A stretch of DNA of 24,293 nt from the NCBI GenBank assembly GCA_025929125.1, contig JAICMT010000001.1, positions 1 through 24,293 on the forward strand. The letters run 5' to 3'. Below, piece by piece: positions 16,799 to 24,293 of the stretch. Under the pieces are notes generated by a model. That model made no database searches. It was not told the origin of the DNA and was given only the letters and a program-made list of their open reading frames with translations. Positions within the stretch are counted from its first letter, which is position 1. Each line of letters opens with the position of its first letter. The DNA comes from Acidobacteriaceae bacterium (lineage in GTDB: Bacteria > Acidobacteriota > Terriglobia > Terriglobales > Acidobacteriaceae). A program made the position numbers and the translations under genes.

Positions 16799-18115
16799 TC
16801 ACTCTGCGGCGGCCGTCCTTGCTCGAAAGCTCGACAGCAGGTAGACCACAGGTCCTGCAATCGCGATGGCGGAAGCAACCAGCAGTGCCGGGAACCTGCC
16901 CAAATGCTCGTCGCGCGCCGCATACAGCGCGAATCCGATCAGCGCGGTCGGCCCTACGCCGCAGGCAATGCATCCCGCAAGCCCTCCCGGCACACGAAAG
17001 GGCCGCGTCAGGCCCGGCTCACGCATCCGCAATGCAATCAGCGCTGCGAATTCCAGCAGCAGAGCTGCACCATAAAGCACTAGGTCAATGGAGATCAGCC
17101 GCTCAAACGTGAGCGTCAGCGCCAGCGCCCAGCAGGTCGCACACACCAGCACGCTCACCCAGGGCACGCCGCGCGAGTTACGCGGCGTCAGCATACGCGG
17201 AAGCAGTCCATCCTCCGCCATCGCCGAGGGAAGGCGAGTCAGCGTAAGCGTCAACGCATTGAACGTGCCCAGCCCATCCAGCGAGCCGGCCAGCACCACC
17301 GCCATGGCAAGCCATCCTCCCGCCAACAGCGAGGCAGCATCCGCCCACGCTCCGGTGGAAAATCGCGAGGCTGGAATCCCCACCCCCCACACCGCCAGCA
17401 GAGGCAACATGTACACCAGCATTACGGCGAGCGCGGAAAACAACATCGCACGCGGATAATTGCGCTGCGGATTCTCCACCTCCTGCGCGATCGTGCTCGC
17501 ATTGTCCCAACCCATGTAGTTCCACATCGTCACCGACAGCGCGCCCGCCATATCCCGCGTCGCTATGCCGCTGCCTTGCAGGTGCAGGCCTCCATGCAGG
17601 CATCGCCATAATGCTGCGCCCAGCAGCACAACGAACGGGGACAACGACACCACCATCAGGCGCACCGACCCCCGACCCACCCGGCCCGCTCCGCGCAGGT
17701 TCCACAGCGTTGCAATCAGAACGATGCTCAGCTTCAACAGGAACGCGCGCCGTCCCGCCACCAGCTCCGGAAACACTCGGCCCAGATACAGCGTGAACGT
17801 GGTCGGATAAATCGCCATGTCGAAGATGCTGGCCGCAAGCGACAGCCACCCTTCCTGAAAACCCCAGAAGGAACCCAGCGCGCGCCGCACCCAGACATAA
17901 AATCCGCCCTCATCGGGAATGGCGCTGGCCAGTTCGCCTACCATCAGCGCAGTCGGCAGGCTCCAGAACAGCGGAACCGTGGCCAGCAGCAGCAGTGCGG
18001 GACCGAAGCCCGCCATGCCGATGATGTCCTCCAGGCCGTACGGCCCACCGGACACCATAAAGTAGGTTGCGCCCACCAGGGGCAGCAACCGCAGCTTGTC
18101 TCCGTAATCTCGCAA
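16799..18115 (-). CDS. APC-superfamily amino acid permease
   Basis: A 438-residue inner-membrane transporter with about 12 hydrophobic segments. The first helix region has the family glycine motif (GATYFMVSGGPYGLEDIIG). MVGELASAIPDEGGFYVWVRRALG and a later NYMGWDNASTIAQEVENPQRNYPRAM are typical of the APC superfamily (amino acid/polyamine antiporter-like) proteins. The substrate cannot be told from sequence. The start is TTG at 18113-18115; an in-frame TGA lies immediately upstream, so no longer version is possible, and no ATG occurs before the first helix. A promoter-like TTGAGG / 17 bp / TACACT lies just upstream, which would give a leader of only about 10 bases. The gene faces ppa convergently. 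Confidence 0.9.
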   Translation of the reverse strand: MRDYGDKLRLLPLVGATYFMVSGGPYGLEDIIGMAGFGPALLLLATVPLFWSLPTALMVGELASAIPDEGGFYVWVRRALGSFWGFQEGWLSLAASIFDMAIYPTTFTLYLGRVFPELVAGRRAFLLKLSIVLIATLWNLRGAGRVGRGSVRLMVVSLSPFVVLLGAALWRCLHGGLHLQGSGIATRDMAGALSVTMWNYMGWDNASTIAQEVENPQRNYPRAMLFSALAVMLVYMLPLLAVWGVGIPASRFSTGAWADAASLLAGGWLAMAVVLAGSLDGLGTFNALTLTLTRLPSAMAEDGLLPRMLTPRNSRGVPWVSVLVCATCWALALTLTFERLISIDLVLYGAALLLEFAALIALRMREPGLTRPFRVPGGLAGCIACGVGPTALIGFALYAARDEHLGRFPALLVASAIAIAGPVVYLLSSFRARTAAAE

Positions 18116-18131
18116 TCAGGGACCAGACCAA

Positions 18132-18160
18132 AGTGTAGAGCCGCCGGAACTTTCCCTCAA
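18132..18160 (-). promoter_or_regulatory. Candidate promoter for the permease gene
   Basis: On the minus strand, TTGAGG (18155-18160) is followed after exactly 17 bp by TACACT (18132-18137). The predicted start of transcription is near 18125, about 10 bases before the TTG start codon. Confidence 0.45.
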
Positions 18161-18239
18161 TCCACTTAGGTGTGCGCAGTTGCGCCAGGCCGCTCTTCTC
18201 CGCAGAGCAATCTCCGGCGCGAACTTCCGGGAGTTCCTC

Positions 18240-18245
18240 TATAAT
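18240..18245 (+). promoter_or_regulatory. TATAAT -10 box upstream of tRNA-Ser
   Basis: A perfect TATAAT, 50 bases before the mature tRNA 5' end. The -35 position is not convincing. The distance allows a short 5' leader removed by RNase P. Confidence 0.45.
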
Positions 18246-18294
18246 CAAAGCTCACCCGCAGTCGCATCCCTTCCGGAAGCGCTGCGCGGAGGCT

Positions 18295-18388
18295 GGAGAG
18301 ATGGCCGAGAGGCTGAAGGCGGCGGTTTGCTAAACCGTTATAGGACCTTAAAGTTCTATCGAGGGTTCGAATCCCTCTCTCTCCGCCA
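18295..18388 (+). tRNA. tRNA-Ser (anticodon GCU)
   Basis: The acceptor stem GGAGAGA (18295-18301) pairs with TCTCTCC (18378-18384), followed by G and an encoded CCA (18386-18388). The anticodon loop centres on GCT at 18329-18331, reading AGC and AGU serine codons. A long variable arm, typical of tRNA-Ser, has a 7-bp stem (ATAGGAC with GTTCTAT, one G-T pair). The T arm is GAGGG, then TTCGAAT, then CCCTC (18361-18377). All class II tRNA features are present. Confidence 0.97.
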
Positions 18389-18717
18389 TACATTTCTGTC
18401 AAATCATCACCTCCATCGGATTACTCAAGATTCGGCCCTTTAGCCAATTTCGACCAGGCCGCGCATCAATGTCGGACTGGAAAATCTGAGCGTTGTTGGT
18501 GACTTGAGCGCACGTCTGCTCTTCGCTGAGGCTCAGAGAAACCCACCCAGGGCATCTGCTCTGCAGCAGAGGGGTTGGGGCGTCGAATCTCATCACCCTG
18601 ACGTCCCCTGGAACACTCGAAAGAAATGCTTGATCTAAAACAAATACCGGAAGTTTAGCCTCGGCTCTCTGAGCAGCAGATCGATCTAGCTACCTTGGAC
18701 CGCGTGATCGTCCCTCT
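18389..18717. other. Gene-poor stretch after tRNA-Ser
   Basis: 329 bases with no convincing gene. The only visible structure is a perfect hairpin, TCTGCT (18555-18560), loop CTGC, AGCAGA (18565-18570), without a T-run. A 65-codon open frame on the minus strand (18399-18596) has low-complexity content and no good ribosome site. No attachment-site repeat of the tRNA 3' end longer than 9 bp was found. Confidence 0.5.
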
Positions 18718-21339
18718 CTATTGGGACTGCAGAATCCCAGTAATTACGATCTCGGATATTCCCGCCGCCGCGCCGCTGGGCGCCAGCAGCTTTACGCGCA
18801 TTCGTTCACCTGTGAGCGCCTGGGTGGTGACTTCGCGCACGCGCCGCGTGTCGGTTCCGGCCTCTTGTTTCGCAAGCTCCTTCCAGGTTCCATCGTTCTG
18901 CTGTAGCTCCGCGACGAAACCATAGCCTGCGGCTTGCGGGAACACAATCCGTATACGCCGATAGAGCAGAATTCTCTCAGGGTCGACAGATACCCAGGGC
19001 TGAGCATCTGTGGATTCGGGGGCCCAGTAGGTGCCCATGTTCCCGTCATTGACCAGATTGGAGGGATGGTCCGGTGCGCTGGAACTCGATCCAGTCGGGT
19101 TGTTGGTTCCGAATTTCTCCTCCTTTGAGATCAGCACGTCCGGGTCGGTGGCGACGTATGGGCGATCTTTCACCAACGGCGTGATGCCAGCTTTGAATCG
19201 CGGTCCGTTAAGGGTAGTGATCTCGAGCACCGCATCCTTTAAACCGGGCGAGGTTGCACGCAAACGCGTCTTACCCGCCTGCCAGGTTCGCATGGCGATG
19301 GCTGCCTTCCCATCCAGGATGGCGATGTCGCTATCGGAAGCGAAATTGATCGAGCGGCCGGTAGGCAGCTCACCGGGCCCGGATTCGATGGCAAGCTTGA
19401 CCGGCGGGGAGTTGCTGATGGGATTTCCCTGCGCGTCCAGCACGGTAACGATAAGCTGCACATCATCGGTGCCGTCTGCACGTTGAATGGTCGGCGAACT
19501 CGAAGTGAGCCGTAAGGCAGCAGCCTGACCGGGCTGTGGCCACGTAGGCGGCTTGATGCCCCGATATGCATTCCGGTACCAGTACCACGACCGCTTAGGC
19601 AGCCGCGCATAATCGATAACGCCTGTCGAACCGAACCTGCGTCCTGCAATCGAACCGTGGTCGAAACCGGACCAAACCGCCTCGCCCGAACGCCAGGCAA
19701 GACGCCAGGGGTAGGGATTTTCAGGGGTTGGTTTGGCCGCACCGGGAGTCTTGGGTAAGTCGCCGAAATCCGCCGCGTAGGCGCCGGGCCGGTTCGTCAT
19801 CGTCAAACTGTATTCCGCAACGAAGTTTGGGATGCCGGGATTGGGGAACAGTGCGGCCCCATCCCCGTTATAGCCGGCTACATCGCCAATCTTGTCGATA
19901 CCGCCGCGCTGCGCGCCATCAATCGAGGCTGGACGCGTCGGATCCAATTCGTGGCTCAGTGCAACCATCTCTCCGAGAAGCCGTTTCACTTCGGGCAGCG
20001 TCCCCTTGGCAGTAAAGAAGACTTCGTTGTCCATGCCCCAGACGATGATCGACGGGTGGTTGCGATTGATGCGAATCATCTCCGTAAGCTGCTGCTTCAC
20101 GCCTTCGTCGAATGCTGCGTACTGAGACGGATCGGTAGGATAGGCGGACGCTGCCCAGTCACTTTTGAAGTTTGCCGTTCCCCAGAAGCTTTCTTCAGAT
20201 AAGAACATTACGCCGATACGATCGGTCGCCTCGGCAAAGTGCGGATCGTGTGGATAGTGGGAGCCTCGGATAAAGTCAAACCCTGCGTCCTTTATGAGCT
20301 GCACATCACGATCAATCGCCAAGTTTGTGACGGCATCGCCCCAGCCCGCCTGGTCCTGGTGGACGTCCGCGCCTTTGAAATAGCGGTGCTTGCCATTGAG
20401 AAAGAATCCTTTGTCCGCAGTCCAGGAGATCCACCGGAAGCCGAATTCGGTTTCAAACCGATCCGACACACGGCCGGATACGATCAAGCTGGTGACCGCG
20501 CGATAAAGTACAGGAGTCTCAGGGCTCCATAGCCGCGGGCTGTTAATAGGTGCGGACTGCTGCTTCACCACTACTACCTGCCCCGAGGGAACGTTGATAT
20601 GTTCCTCTGGCAGCGTTGACACGGTTTTTCCTGCGTCATCCACAATCTCGGTACTCACCAGCACGCTTGCAGAGCGATCGCCGTCATTGCGCACCTCGGT
20701 TTGTGCTGCAACCCTGCCGGAGGCGTTCGAGAGGTCCGGTGTCGTAATAAAGGTGCCGGTCCAAGGTACGTGGACTGCATCAGTGGCAACCAGCCAGACA
20801 TCGCGGTACAGCCCTCCGCTGAACACATGTTCCCCGGCGCGGGGCGCAAGTGTGGGATCCCACTTATTGTTGACGCGAACGGCGACCACGTTTTTGCCAG
20901 GGTGCAGGGCCGCGGTGATGTCGACCGGGAAGCCGGTGTATCCGCCGCGATGATGGCCGACGGCGGTTCCGTTCACGAAGACCTCCGCCTCCTGGAACGC
21001 GCCCTCGAATTCGAGGGAAAGTCGGCGACCAACGGGCAGTCTGGGCAGCGAGAAGGTCTTCCGATACCAGCCGTAGCCGACATAAAAAGAGGGCGACCTG
21101 AAATACGGAATACTGAAACTATGCGGCAACCCAATTTGTTCCCACGCCGAATCGTTGAAGCCGGGTTCCTGCGCTCCGGCGATATCGCCCAGGGTGAAGC
21201 GCCAGTCCGCATTAAAGTTGGTACGAACACGGCCCTTCCCAATCACGGACGATGGCAATGGCGCGGCGAAGGCTTGAAACGATCCGAAGAACAGGCACAC
21301 CGACGCAACGATGGTCTTCAAGCTCAACAATCTGCACAT
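18718..21339 (-). CDS. Secreted glycoside hydrolase family 2 enzyme with C-terminal discoidin-like domain
   Basis: An 873-residue exported glycosidase. A signal peptide (IVASVCLFFGSFQAFA, cleavage near residue 25) is followed by the GH2 sugar-binding sandwich (about 35-190, FNADWRF, EVFVNGTAVGHHRGGY), an immunoglobulin-like GH2 domain (about 200-300) and the TIM barrel (about 305-560). The barrel has FKGADVHQD, FDFIRGSHYPH, the acid/base Glu439 in IIVWGMDNE and the probable nucleophile Glu509 in FVAEYSL. Next come a bacterial Ig-like domain (about 600-700) and a discoidin (F5/8 C)-like domain (about 730-870, with NLVNDGNMGTYW). The motifs fit beta-galactosidase, beta-glucuronidase or related GH2 enzymes; the substrate cannot be fixed. 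The ATG at 21337-21339 follows AAGGA six bases upstream. The gene is divergent from the CE15 esterase gene, suggesting joint hemicellulose breakdown. Confidence 0.9.
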   Translation of the reverse strand: MCRLLSLKTIVASVCLFFGSFQAFAAPLPSSVIGKGRVRTNFNADWRFTLGDIAGAQEPGFNDSAWEQIGLPHSFSIPYFRSPSFYVGYGWYRKTFSLPRLPVGRRLSLEFEGAFQEAEVFVNGTAVGHHRGGYTGFPVDITAALHPGKNVVAVRVNNKWDPTLAPRAGEHVFSGGLYRDVWLVATDAVHVPWTGTFITTPDLSNASGRVAAQTEVRNDGDRSASVLVSTEIVDDAGKTVSTLPEEHINVPSGQVVVVKQQSAPINSPRLWSPETPVLYRAVTSLIVSGRVSDRFETEFGFRWISWTADKGFFLNGKHRYFKGADVHQDQAGWGDAVTNLAIDRDVQLIKDAGFDFIRGSHYPHDPHFAEATDRIGVMFLSEESFWGTANFKSDWAASAYPTDPSQYAAFDEGVKQQLTEMIRINRNHPSIIVWGMDNEVFFTAKGTLPEVKRLLGEMVALSHELDPTRPASIDGAQRGGIDKIGDVAGYNGDGAALFPNPGIPNFVAEYSLTMTNRPGAYAADFGDLPKTPGAAKPTPENPYPWRLAWRSGEAVWSGFDHGSIAGRRFGSTGVIDYARLPKRSWYWYRNAYRGIKPPTWPQPGQAAALRLTSSSPTIQRADGTDDVQLIVTVLDAQGNPISNSPPVKLAIESGPGELPTGRSINFASDSDIAILDGKAAIAMRTWQAGKTRLRATSPGLKDAVLEITTLNGPRFKAGITPLVKDRPYVATDPDVLISKEEKFGTNNPTGSSSSAPDHPSNLVNDGNMGTYWAPESTDAQPWVSVDPERILLYRRIRIVFPQAAGYGFVAELQQNDGTWKELAKQEAGTDTRRVREVTTQALTGERMRVKLLAPSGAAAGISEIVITGILQSQ

Positions 21340-21664
21340 AAAATGTCCTTCCTACTCACGCTCGGAAAACACGTCTCTCCTGGTACCACCGGGCGAGTAC
21401 GTCAGGAATGCGATGGGATGCCGCGAGAGCTTTATTCCGATTCTGCCCTGAGCAACTTGTGCTCGCTGCAGCTAATAGTAAAGCGGATGATCGCCTAAGC
21501 CATCGCTCCTTGACGGTGCGGTACCGCCATAGACCGGGAACATCCGGCATCTTGCATACCTGCTCGGCGCCGAACGCTCACCTCGTACCATGCATGCATC
21601 TACTCCGCGTACCCTGCCGTGGACGAGAAAAGCTATACTCCGGGTCGTGACGAAGGAAGAAAAT
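21340..21664. promoter_or_regulatory. Divergent control region between GH2 and CE15 genes
   Basis: A 325-bp spacer that must hold promoters for both secreted enzymes. It contains a perfect 10-bp palindrome GCGGTACCGC (21518-21527) and a second GGTACC core at 21382-21387 with the same right flank pattern (RCC). A -10-like TATACT at 21634-21639 lies 25 bases before the CE15 ATG. No clear promoter was found for the GH2 side. The palindromes are candidate operators for a shared regulator; this is inference. Confidence 0.4.
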
Positions 21665-23593
21665 ATGACGGATCGAATCAAATACGCTATCGGCAAGAAA
21701 CTGCCTGCCTCGCTGGCGTTGGTACTTGCCTTGTTCATCATAGGGATCGCAGCTTCTGCGCAGGAACAGACATCGGGCGATTCCAAAATACCCTTGGTCT
21801 ATAAGGTGGAGAACACCGGTGCGAAGTTCCCCAAACCGGCGTTTCCCTCGTTCGAAAAGCTGCCCATCATCCGGCAGCTGCCCGATCCATTCCTTCAGCC
21901 GAACGGCAAGCGCGACACAACCTTCGCGAGCTGGGAGCAGCGCCGCAGCCAGATCAAGGCAGCGATCGAGAAGTACGAGATCGGCCCTAAACCCGACTGT
22001 TCCGACTGCAAGATCACGGCGAACTATGTCCCGGCGGCGGACGCGAACTCCAAGGGCACCCTGACCATCAACGTAACGCGCAATGGCAAATCGCTCACGC
22101 TCACGGAGCCTGTCTACATCCCGACTGGCAAGGGCCCAGGTCCCTATCCGGCGATGATTGCGATGAGCGGCGGCCCGCGGCCTGCGCGGCCCGGAGCGCC
22201 TGTTGCGCCTCCAATGCCCGCTAAGGGCAACTTCGGCAGCCTGCCTGCCGGCGTCTTTGCCGATCTGCCCATCGCCACTGTAGATTTTGTGCACAATCAG
22301 GTGACGGTGTATGGCGCCAAGGGCCAGGTCCACACGTCGGATCCCTTCTATACGCTTTATCCTGAACTTTGCGCTGGCAAGTGTCCTAATGGCCCTAGCA
22401 ACTCGGGCATGTATGCCGCATGGTCGTGGGGTGTTAGCCGCGTCATCGATGGCATCCTCATTGCGTCGAAACAGACCACCAATCCGCTGCCCATTGATCC
22501 TACGCATCTCGCGGTTACCGGCTGCTCATATGCGGGCAAGATGGCGCTGTTCGCCGGTGCGTTCGATGAGCGGGTCGCGCTGACCATTGCGCAGGAGAAT
22601 GGCGGCGGTGGCGCACCGGCATGGCGAGTCTCGCATGAGATTGACGCGCAGGGCTCGGTCGAGAAGATCGACACCACCAGTAAGGAGTGGTTTGGCCAGC
22701 AGATGCAGCAGTTCGCCGGGGACAACGTCTACAAGCTGCCCGAGGACCACGATGAGCTGATGGACTTGGTTGCTCCGCGCGCATTGCTGGAGACCGGCAA
22801 TACCGATTACAACTGGCTGAGTAACCGCGCCAACTACGTCTCCGCGCGCGCCACCCAGCAGGTCTACAACGCATTTGGCGTCGGCGACCGCTTCGGCTTC
22901 TTTATCGATGGCAAGCATCCTCACTGCGGCACCTTGCCCGCAGAGGCGCCGGTGATCACAGCCTTCGTCGACAAGTTTATGCTCGGCAAGACCGCGGAAC
23001 ACTCCGACGCTGAGGTCACCCCATACCCCACTCTCGACTACAAGCGCTGGACAGCTTGGTGGGGCACGCATCCCAAGGGCGAGCCACAATTTCCGACGCC
23101 GTGGGTGGCCGAGGGCGGAACTTTTGAACTACCGTTGAACCCCACCCACCTGAAGGTCGACGCGGGAACGACGGTGGAGGCGGCATACCAGGTAATGATT
23201 CCCGGTGCGCACCCTGCTGCAACTGCGACGCTGGTAACAGGCGATGTACAGGCAGACGTAGCTTGCGCGGATGGCACTTCGTATACGTTGCGGGTTCCAC
23301 TCACCCCGAACCAGAGCTATGCGGTGCCTGCAAACAGCATCGCGTGGGTCTCAGGTGGGGGTACACCGCAGGGAACTGCGACAGCCGCCTCGTGCGGCGC
23401 ATCTCCTGGACACGGAATGATCCAGGCCGCGTACTTCTCGTCGCTCGGCATCTCTCCAAAGAATGCAACAGCGGGCGGCCCTGGAATCACCACCACCGAT
23501 GCTGCCGATCCTCTGGATGTGCAGTTTTCCTGCAGCGTGGACGGCGCGAGCACAGGCAACAGTGCGCCAGTGGACGTCAACCTCAAGCCATAG
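21665..23593 (+). CDS. Secreted CE15-type glucuronoyl esterase with C-terminal extension
   Basis: A 642-residue exported alpha/beta hydrolase resembling carbohydrate esterase family 15 (4-O-methyl-glucuronoyl methylesterase), which cuts ester links between lignin and glucuronoxylan. A signal peptide (LALVLALFIIGIAASA, cleavage near residue 33) is followed by the hydrolase core (about 50-455). The nucleophile is Ser288 in VTGCSYAGK, the acid is probably Glu311 in AQENGGGG, and His420 sits in GKHPHCG; these match the CE15 triad. A Pro-rich loop lies near 172-192. Residues about 460-642 form an extra, strand-rich region that I cannot assign. The ATG at 21665 is chosen because AAGGA lies at 21653-21657, seven bases upstream, and the signal peptide follows; a longer frame from 21590 lacks this. 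It is divergent from the GH2 gene and upstream of another secreted protein. Confidence 0.88.
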   Translation: MTDRIKYAIGKKLPASLALVLALFIIGIAASAQEQTSGDSKIPLVYKVENTGAKFPKPAFPSFEKLPIIRQLPDPFLQPNGKRDTTFASWEQRRSQIKAAIEKYEIGPKPDCSDCKITANYVPAADANSKGTLTINVTRNGKSLTLTEPVYIPTGKGPGPYPAMIAMSGGPRPARPGAPVAPPMPAKGNFGSLPAGVFADLPIATVDFVHNQVTVYGAKGQVHTSDPFYTLYPELCAGKCPNGPSNSGMYAAWSWGVSRVIDGILIASKQTTNPLPIDPTHLAVTGCSYAGKMALFAGAFDERVALTIAQENGGGGAPAWRVSHEIDAQGSVEKIDTTSKEWFGQQMQQFAGDNVYKLPEDHDELMDLVAPRALLETGNTDYNWLSNRANYVSARATQQVYNAFGVGDRFGFFIDGKHPHCGTLPAEAPVITAFVDKFMLGKTAEHSDAEVTPYPTLDYKRWTAWWGTHPKGEPQFPTPWVAEGGTFELPLNPTHLKVDAGTTVEAAYQVMIPGAHPAATATLVTGDVQADVACADGTSYTLRVPLTPNQSYAVPANSIAWVSGGGTPQGTATAASCGASPGHGMIQAAYFSSLGISPKNATAGGPGITTTDAADPLDVQFSCSVDGASTGNSAPVDVNLKP

Positions 23594-23661
23594 AATTGGC
23601 CCTCCTCTTCTCAGAGAGAAAGCCGAGACCGCAACCCTACTCTTTCCGCAAAGCACTCAAG

Positions 23662-23667
23662 TATAGT
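23662..23667 (+). promoter_or_regulatory. -10-like box before the last gene
   Basis: TATAGT, 33 bases before the ATG at 23701, in the 107-bp gap after the CE15 gene. No clear -35. It suggests the last gene can be transcribed on its own. Confidence 0.35.
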
Positions 23668-23700
23668 CGTGCATTGGATCGGAATCATGGAGACGGACGC

Positions 23701-24293
23701 ATGTTGAAGAAGCAATCGTGTATCGCGGTCATGACACTGTTGACGGCAGGAATCAGCCTCGCACCCCGCGCCTTCGCGCTCAATTACTCGAACAGCCAGG
23801 GCAATCAGGCCACCTTCGAGACGCTGGAAGAAGCGCGTGTCAACGGCCCGGTCGCTATCCAGGCGCTGGACGGCAACAAGGGCCGCACTTACAAGTCGCA
23901 TCCCGCGCTCGATGACTATCCCAAGGGCACGACCTTTATCTACCGCTCCGCAAATATGTATGGCGGCCGCGCCGCAGCCCGCATGAATACCGACATCCTC
24001 GTGTTCAGTGGCAAGTCCTTCGCCGGCAAGGACGACGCGCTCTCCTACCTCAAAAGCCTCGGCCTCACCAGCATCATCGACCAGGCCAAGGGCAGCGTCA
24101 TCCTGGTCACACCCGCGGACGCCAAGGCCGGCTTCACCGCCGCAGACCAAAAGGACTACTACGCGCTGCAGACGGCCATCTTTACTCAGAAAGCCTCGAA
24201 GACAGTCGACAAGGTCACCACCTCTTACCCCGACGGCGAATACTTCGGCGGCTTTGCATACACCTACCTCGTCGGCATCGATGGCGGCGCAAC
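23701..24293 (+). CDS. Secreted protein of unknown function, truncated by window end
   Basis: The frame stays open from the ATG at 23701 to the window edge (197 complete codons), with a ribosome site GGAG at 23689-23692 eight bases upstream. The N-terminus is a signal peptide (CIAVMTLLTAGISLAPRAFA, cleavage near residue 26). The mature part reads as a soluble mixed alpha/beta protein (DILVFSGKSFAGKDDALSYLK, GSVILVTPADAKAG, YFGGFAYTYLVGIDGGA). The pattern would fit the N-terminal part of a secreted hydrolase, for example an esterase-like alpha/beta fold, but no catalytic motif is in view, so the function is left open. The position directly downstream of the CE15 gene on the same strand suggests a role in polysaccharide use. 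Confidence 0.82.
   Translation, partial: MLKKQSCIAVMTLLTAGISLAPRAFALNYSNSQGNQATFETLEEARVNGPVAIQALDGNKGRTYKSHPALDDYPKGTTFIYRSANMYGGRAAARMNTDILVFSGKSFAGKDDALSYLKSLGLTSIIDQAKGSVILVTPADAKAGFTAADQKDYYALQTAIFTQKASKTVDKVTTSYPDGEYFGGFAYTYLVGIDGGA

Noticed and set aside
18399..18596. 65-codon minus-strand frame after tRNA-Ser
   Set aside because: Poor ribosome site, no hydrophobic or domain pattern, and no support from neighbours. Possible but not supported.
18372..18719. Possible attachment-site repeat of the tRNA-Ser 3' end (TCCCTCTCT at 18372-18380 and 18711-18719)
   Set aside because: Only 9 bp, low complexity, does not extend, and no integrase gene lies between the copies.
20701..21498. 265-codon plus-strand frame opposite the GH2 gene
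   Set aside because: Antisense to the conserved GH2 sugar-binding domain; no ribosome site or domain.
21578..22507. 309-codon minus-strand frame opposite the CE15 gene
   Set aside because: Arg-rich, antisense to the signal peptide and core of the esterase.
23611..24150. 179-codon minus-strand frame at the end of the window
   Set aside because: The plus-strand frame has a ribosome site, a signal peptide and stays open to the edge, so this is its shadow.

Overview
The window is about 24.3 kb of fairly GC-rich, densely packed bacterial DNA. The gene set suggests a soil Acidobacteriota (Terriglobia-like) chromosome: a very large soluble poly-HAMP hybrid kinase, an imuA-imuB-dnaE2 mutagenesis cassette, an unlinked purS, and secreted hemicellulose-degrading enzymes with Sec signal peptides. 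The taxonomic call is inferred from gene content and protein style. No rRNA or marker-gene comparison was possible.

Layout. (1) 1-216 is the tail of a GGDEF (diguanylate cyclase-type) gene that appears to carry a -1 frameshift near base 34. (2) 420-7767 is a two-gene signalling operon. The first product is a 1645-residue soluble hybrid kinase (poly-HAMP, GAF, coiled coil, HisKA, ATPase, three receivers). The second is a receiver, three-PAS histidine kinase. (3) 7890-13631 is the imuA-imuB-dnaE2 translesion-synthesis cassette with overlapping reading frames. (4) 13650-16045 is a minus-strand block: hemE (convergent with dnaE2, 18 bp apart), a small outer-membrane beta-barrel protein, and purS. 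(5) 16183-16758 is ppa on the plus strand, divergent from purS. (6) 16799-18115 is an APC-family amino acid permease on the minus strand. (7) 18295-18388 is tRNA-Ser(GCU) with CCA encoded, followed by a 329-bp stretch without a convincing gene. (8) 18718-23593 is a divergent pair of secreted carbohydrate enzymes, a GH2-family glycosidase (minus) and a CE15-type glucuronoyl esterase (plus). A further secreted protein of unknown function follows on the plus strand and is cut by the window end.

How the genes work together. The two kinases are 46 bp apart and probably form one phosphorelay, but no Hpt domain or DNA-binding output is visible nearby. The imu cassette is a damage-inducible mutagenesis module: DnaE2 is the polymerase and ImuA/ImuB are accessory proteins. 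The GH2/CE15 pair probably acts on glucuronoxylan or a similar hemicellulose in the periplasm or outside the cell, and may share regulation from the 325-bp divergent region between them. hemE, purS, ppa and the tRNA are housekeeping.

I found no CRISPR array, complete insertion sequence, prophage or obvious defence island. The least ordinary signals are an in-frame extra segment of imuA containing nested inverted repeats, a 552-bp higher-order duplication in the HAMP array, a C-terminal extension of the CE15 enzyme that I cannot assign, and a purS transcript that may be leaderless.
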